Translations under genes and position numbers: made by a program | Shown here: in pieces, positions 60,848 through 64,000 of the stretch | How positions within the stretch are numbered: position 1 is the first letter of the stretch | How the letters are laid out: every line of letters starts with the position of its first letter | Assembly: GCA_046292765.1 (NCBI GenBank) | Contig: JBKBQA010000002.1 | Location: 558,001-622,000 of the forward strand | Source of the DNA: PGZG01 sp046292765 | GTDB lineage: Bacteria > Pseudomonadota > Gammaproteobacteria > Pseudomonadales > Alcanivoracaceae | Direction of reading: 5' to 3' | DNA: 64,000 nt | Notes under the pieces: generated by a model | The model's database searches: none | What the model was told of the DNA's origin: nothing | The model's input: only the letters and a program-made list of their open reading frames with translations

Positions 60848-60954
60848 CAGAGGTGGTGTTATCCCTTCCGGGGAACGCCGTGAACCCATCCCTGGGGGCT
60901 AGCCAGCGCCATCCCTGGCGCTGAGCTTCCCCGGAAGGGATAACACCACCTCTG
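60848..60954. repeat. Large palindromic intergenic element, copy 1 (liuA-liuB gap)
   Basis: Perfect 28-bp inverted arms (60848-60875 and 60927-60954, outer ends CAGAGGTGG / CCACCTCTG) enclose a 51-bp core. The core begins CGCCGTGAACCCATCCCTGG and ends in a CAGCGCCA-TCCC-TGGCGCTG hairpin (60904-60923). No coding sequence seen. Partner of the element at 61031-61142. Transcribed, it could fold into one long hairpin. Confidence 0.85.
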
Positions 60955-61030
60955 CCTAAAAACACCGTGCCAATAGCAGGGAAAAGATCAGATTTTGTTC
61001 TTTCCCCCCGACGTTGGCACATTGATGGGA

Positions 61031-61142
61031 GGTGGGAGGAGTGTGTGGCCTTGCCGGGACTGTGTGAGACATGGATGTCGAACACAAGCCTACAGGGACG
61101 TATTCACGGCGTGTCCCGGAAAGGCCACACACTCCTCCCACC
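61031..61142. repeat. Large palindromic intergenic element, copy 2 (liuA-liuB gap)
   Basis: 30-bp arms with one mismatch (61031-61060 and 61113-61142, GGTGGGAGG / CCTCCCACC) enclose a 52-bp core that, on the minus strand, reads CGCCGTGAATACGTCCCTGT. It is the same core as copy 1 in the opposite orientation. The arms share no sequence with those of copy 1. Core hairpin GACAT-GG-ATGTC at 61068-61079. With copy 1 it fills most of the 371-bp gene gap (60813-61183). Confidence 0.85.
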
Positions 61143-61183
61143 CGCACCCAAACAACAGACAGCATAAAAGAGGCACCACCCCG

Positions 61184-62791
61184 ATGCCCAGAATCCAGAG
61201 CAACATCCAACCCGGATCAGCCGAGTTCGCCACCAACCGCGAACATAACCTGAAGCTGCGCGCCGACCTCAAAGACATGCTCGATCGCATCGCCCATGGT
61301 GGTGGCGAGGCCGCCGAAGAAAAGCTGCGCCAGCGCGGCAAGCTGCCGGTGCGCGAGCGCATCAACCGCCTGCTTGATCCTGGCTCGCCGTTTCTGGAGC
61401 TGTCACCGCTGGCAGCGGAAGGAGTCTATGGCGAAGACGTTCCCGCCGCCGGTTGCGTCGGCGGCATCGGCATGATTGAAGGTGTCGAATGCGTGATCGT
61501 TGCCAACGACCCGACCGTCAAGGGCGGCAGCTACTACCCGCTCACCGTCAAGAAGCACCTGCGCGCGCAAACCATTGCGGCGGAAAACAATCTTCCCTGC
61601 ATCTATCTGGTTGACTCCGGCGGCGCCAACCTGCCCCGTCAGGATGAAGTGTTCCCGGATCGCGAACACTTCGGCCGCATCTTCTTCAACATGGCCAACA
61701 TGTCTGCCCGTGGCATCCCGCAGATTGCGGTGGTACTGGGCTCCTGTACCGCCGGTGGCGCCTATGTGCCAGCCATGGCTGACGAAACCATTATGGTGCG
61801 CAACAACGGCACCATTTTCCTCGCCGGCCCGCCGCTGGTGAAAGCCGCCACCGGCGAGGAAGTTACCGCAGAAGAGCTCGGTGGTGCCGTGCTGCACTGT
61901 GAGCAATCCGGTGTCGCCGATCATCTTGCCGAAGATGAGCCCCATGCCCTGCAACTGACACGCCAGTGCATCAAGCGCCTTAACTGGCGCAAGCCCCAAC
62001 AGCTGGATATCCGCCCTGCCCGACCACCGGCCTACGCCCCGGAAGAACTGCTTGGCATCATCCCGCCAACCACCCGGCAACCGATGCCGGCACGGGAGAT
62101 TATCGCCCGCATCATCGACGACTCGGATCTGGATGAGTTCAAGAGCCGCTATGGCACCACGCTGGTGACGGGGTTCGCCCGCATCCACGGCATACCGGTA
62201 GGCATCGTTGCCAATGATGGTGTTCTGTACTCGGAATCTGCCCTCAAAGGGGCGCATTTTGTCGAGCTGTGCAATCAACGCAAGATACCACTGGTATTCC
62301 TGCAGAACATTACCGGCTTCATGGTTGGCAAGAAGTACGAAGCCGAAGGCATTGCCAAGCACGGCGCCAAGATGGTCAATGCAGTCGCCTGCGCTCGCGT
62401 ACCCAAATTTACCGTGGTGATTGGTGGCAGCTTCGGTGCCGGCAACTACGGCATGTGTGGTCGCGCTTATGACCCGCGCTTCATGTTCATGTGGCCGAAT
62501 GCGCGCATTTCGGTGATGGGTGGCGAGCAGGCTGCCAGTGTGCTGGCACATGTGCGCGCTGCATCGCTGCGCAACAAGGGTCAGAGCTGGAGCAAGGAAG
62601 AGGCCGAAGCGTTCAGAACCGAGACGGTAGAGCGTTACGACACCATGGCCCGGCCGGTCTATGCCAGCGCGCGACTCTGGGATGATGGTGTGATTGATCC
62701 CGCCGATACCCGTGATGTGCTGGCACTTGCCCTGTCCGCAAGCCTCAATGCCGAAATTGGCGACACACGCTACGGCGTGTTCCGGATGTAA
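61184..62791 (+). CDS. liuB: Methylcrotonyl-CoA carboxylase, carboxyltransferase subunit
   Basis: 535 residues from the ATG at 61184. Carboxyltransferase fold of MCC-beta/PccB type: PCIYLVDSGGANLPRQDEVFPDREHFGRIF, GTIFLAGPPLVKAATGE and FGAGNYGMCGRAYDPRFMFMWPNARISVMG. The frame runs back to 60995, where the sequence is the palindromic repeat, so the later ATG is correct (AGAGG upstream). Carboxylates methylcrotonyl-CoA with liuD. Confidence 0.96.
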   Translation: MPRIQSNIQPGSAEFATNREHNLKLRADLKDMLDRIAHGGGEAAEEKLRQRGKLPVRERINRLLDPGSPFLELSPLAAEGVYGEDVPAAGCVGGIGMIEGVECVIVANDPTVKGGSYYPLTVKKHLRAQTIAAENNLPCIYLVDSGGANLPRQDEVFPDREHFGRIFFNMANMSARGIPQIAVVLGSCTAGGAYVPAMADETIMVRNNGTIFLAGPPLVKAATGEEVTAEELGGAVLHCEQSGVADHLAEDEPHALQLTRQCIKRLNWRKPQQLDIRPARPPAYAPEELLGIIPPTTRQPMPAREIIARIIDDSDLDEFKSRYGTTLVTGFARIHGIPVGIVANDGVLYSESALKGAHFVELCNQRKIPLVFLQNITGFMVGKKYEAEGIAKHGAKMVNAVACARVPKFTVVIGGSFGAGNYGMCGRAYDPRFMFMWPNARISVMGGEQAASVLAHVRAASLRNKGQSWSKEEAEAFRTETVERYDTMARPVYASARLWDDGVIDPADTRDVLALALSASLNAEIGDTRYGVFRM

Positions 62792-62806
62792 CCGAGGAGT
62801 ACTGCG

Positions 62807-63586
62807 ATGACCGTCTCCCTGTCCATCGAGAAAGATCTGGCCAGAATCACACTGGACAATCCGGCCCGCCACAATGCCTTTGATGCCGCCATTATCGAAG
62901 CGCTGATCCGGGCCTTCGATCAAGCGTCTCTCCATCCGGAAGTGCGCATCATTGTGCTCGCCGCCAGCGGCAAGCACTTCAGTGCCGGCGCCGACCTGAG
63001 CTGGATGAGACGCATGGGGGAACTGGACTATCAGCAGAACCGGGCTGACGCGCTGCGTCTGGCCGAACTGATGCGAACCATCGACCGCGCCGGCAAACCG
63101 GTGCTGTGTCGAGTTCAGGGCGCCGCATTTGGCGGCGCACTCGGATTGATCTGCGCCTGCGATATCGCCATCGCCAGCGACGATGCGCGCTTTTGCCTGA
63201 GCGAAGTGAAGCTTGGCATTCTCCCCGCAGTGATCTCTCCCTACGTGGTGCGCGCCATAGGCGCCCGTCAGGCACAGCGCTATTTCATGACAGCGGAGGT
63301 GATCTCCGCCGTCACTGCAGAGCGCCTTGGCATCATTCATGAGCAGGTTCCTGCCGATCAGCTCGATGTCCATCTTGATGCCTTGATTGACGCCCTCAGA
63401 CAGGGAGCTCCCGCAGCTCAACTTGGTAGCCGTGAACTGATTGAACGGGTAGCGGATCGCGCCATTGACGAGGCCGTAATCAACTACACCGCCGAACTGA
63501 TCGCCAAACTGCGCACGGCGGACGAAGGCCGCGAAGGCCTGTCCGCCTTTCTGGAAAAACGCTCACCGACCTGGAGCGCCTCATGA
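62807..63586 (+). CDS. liuC: Methylglutaconyl-CoA hydratase (enoyl-CoA hydratase family)
   Basis: 259 residues, crotonase fold. Oxyanion-hole motif in GKHFSAGADLSWM (~60-75), RVQGAAFGGALGLICACDIAIAS, and catalytic-region SEVKLGILPAVISPYV. Hydrates methylglutaconyl-CoA to HMG-CoA. GAGGAG upstream of the ATG, 15 bases after liuB, and a four-base overlap with liuD. Confidence 0.94.
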   Translation: MTVSLSIEKDLARITLDNPARHNAFDAAIIEALIRAFDQASLHPEVRIIVLAASGKHFSAGADLSWMRRMGELDYQQNRADALRLAELMRTIDRAGKPVLCRVQGAAFGGALGLICACDIAIASDDARFCLSEVKLGILPAVISPYVVRAIGARQAQRYFMTAEVISAVTAERLGIIHEQVPADQLDVHLDALIDALRQGAPAAQLGSRELIERVADRAIDEAVINYTAELIAKLRTADEGREGLSAFLEKRSPTWSAS

Positions 63587-64000
63587 TCAAGCGCCTGCTG
63601 ATTGCCAATCGCGGGGAAATTGCCCGCCGTATCATCCGCACCTGCCGCAGCCACGGTATCGAGACCGTGGCGGTCTACTCGGACGCCGATACCACTTTGC
63701 CGCATGTGCGTGAAGCAGACCTTGCCGTGCGACTGGGCCCGGCGCCGGCCCGGGAAAGCTACCTGGACATCGACAAGGTAATCGCCGCAGCCCGTGACAG
63801 CGGCGCCGATGCAGTTCATCCCGGTTATGGTTTTCTGTCGGAGAACACCGCGTTCGCCGCTGCCTGTAAACAGGCCGGCATCATTTTCGTCGGCCCACCG
63901 GCGAAAGCCATTGAATTGATGGGCGACAAGGCTGCGGCACGCAAGCTGATGGCAGAAAGTGGTGTGCCGGTACTGCCCGGCTGCGATCAGGACATTCGCG
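63583..64000 (+). CDS. liuD: Methylcrotonyl-CoA carboxylase, biotin-carboxylase subunit (partial)
   Basis: N-terminal 139 residues before the window edge. The biotin-carboxylase start RLLIANRGEIARRIIRTCR, then HPGYGFLSEN and FVGPPAKAIELMGDKAAARKLM are visible. ATP-dependent carboxylation of biotin, with liuB as its partner. The start overlaps liuC (ATGA). The remainder, including the biotinyl domain, is not in the window. Confidence 0.96.
   Translation, partial: MIKRLLIANRGEIARRIIRTCRSHGIETVAVYSDADTTLPHVREADLAVRLGPAPARESYLDIDKVIAAARDSGADAVHPGYGFLSENTAFAAACKQAGIIFVGPPAKAIELMGDKAAARKLMAESGVPVLPGCDQDIR

Noticed and set aside
61403..63421. 672-residue open frame on the minus strand across liuB and liuC
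   Set aside because: It lies fully antisense to two well-supported genes with clear catalytic motifs and has low-complexity His/Gly/Asp-rich composition, an effect of the GC-rich coding strand.
1..64000. Prophage, insertion sequence, integron or biosynthetic gene cluster
   Set aside because: No transposase, integrase, phage structural or modular synthetase genes are seen; gene order follows conserved chromosomal blocks.

Overview
The window is a dense, high-GC stretch of a gammaproteobacterial chromosome. Several blocks match gene orders I recall from Pseudomonas: dapA-gcvR-bcp-perM-tusA-like-bepA-nadA; aspS, ruvCAB-ybgC-tolQRAB-pal-cpoB-queE-queC-tRNA-Lys; proS followed by a secreted protein; and liuRABCD. 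A photolyase/FAD/DUF1365/Cfa operon, tamAB and a HU protein with an H1-like tail point to an aerobic member of the Pseudomonadales or of marine Cellvibrionales-type lineages. Family-level placement is a guess. I see no prophage, insertion sequence, CRISPR array or biosynthetic gene cluster; most genes are core metabolism and envelope maintenance.

Layout. 1-7106: dapA (cut by the window edge), gcvR and bcp (overlapping), a PerM-type permease, a TusA-like protein, the periplasmic protease BepA, NadA, a second M48 lipoprotein and an SH3 protein. 7186-11902 (leftward): translationally coupled operon phrB > FAD oxidoreductase > DUF1365 > Cfa-type methyltransferase, resembling light and singlet-oxygen stress lipid clusters. 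12025-14175: a porin behind a Pho-box-like repeat, an LpxO-like dioxygenase and tRNA-Lys(UUU). 14261-25997 (leftward): aspS, an unknown lipoprotein, ruvC-ruvA-ruvB-ybgC, the full Tol-Pal set, then queE and queC. 26332-33996: HU-H1-like protein, a DUF2806-like gene, small conserved proteins, a methyltransferase, a RegB/RegA-type redox two-component pair and tamA. 33993-44805: tamB, an SDR, a thioesterase, proS, an unknown secreted protein, thpR, rimO and a DMT permease. 44825-53324: two ABC1/UbiB-type kinases, a methyltransferase, a pseudouridine synthase, a third M48 protease, nfuA, DUF2970, and assimilatory sulfite/nitrite reductase with its DUF934 partner. 53350-59115 (leftward): rraA, an NAD(P)-binding protein, a hybrid histidine kinase and an RND exporter. 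59256-64000: the leucine/isovalerate operon liuR-liuA-liuB-liuC-liuD, the last cut by the window end.

Functional themes. Outer-membrane integrity is heavily represented: BepA and two further M48 proteases, Tol-Pal, TamA/TamB, LpxO-like and a porin. Many neighbouring genes share start/stop overlaps of 1 or 4 bases, so the operons are probably translationally coupled. The clearest regulatory signals are a 16-bp perfect palindrome over the -35 of liuR (probable LiuR autoregulatory operator), a Pho-box-like repeat before the porin, and good sigma70-type promoters for dapA, tRNA-Lys, the HU-like gene and proS.

The most unusual structure is in the 371-bp gap between liuA and liuB. It holds two large palindromic elements in opposite orientation. 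Each has 28-30 bp inverted arms unrelated to the other's, around a roughly 51-bp core. The cores are conserved and show compensatory base changes in a small hairpin, which suggests a selected structured or mobile intergenic element.
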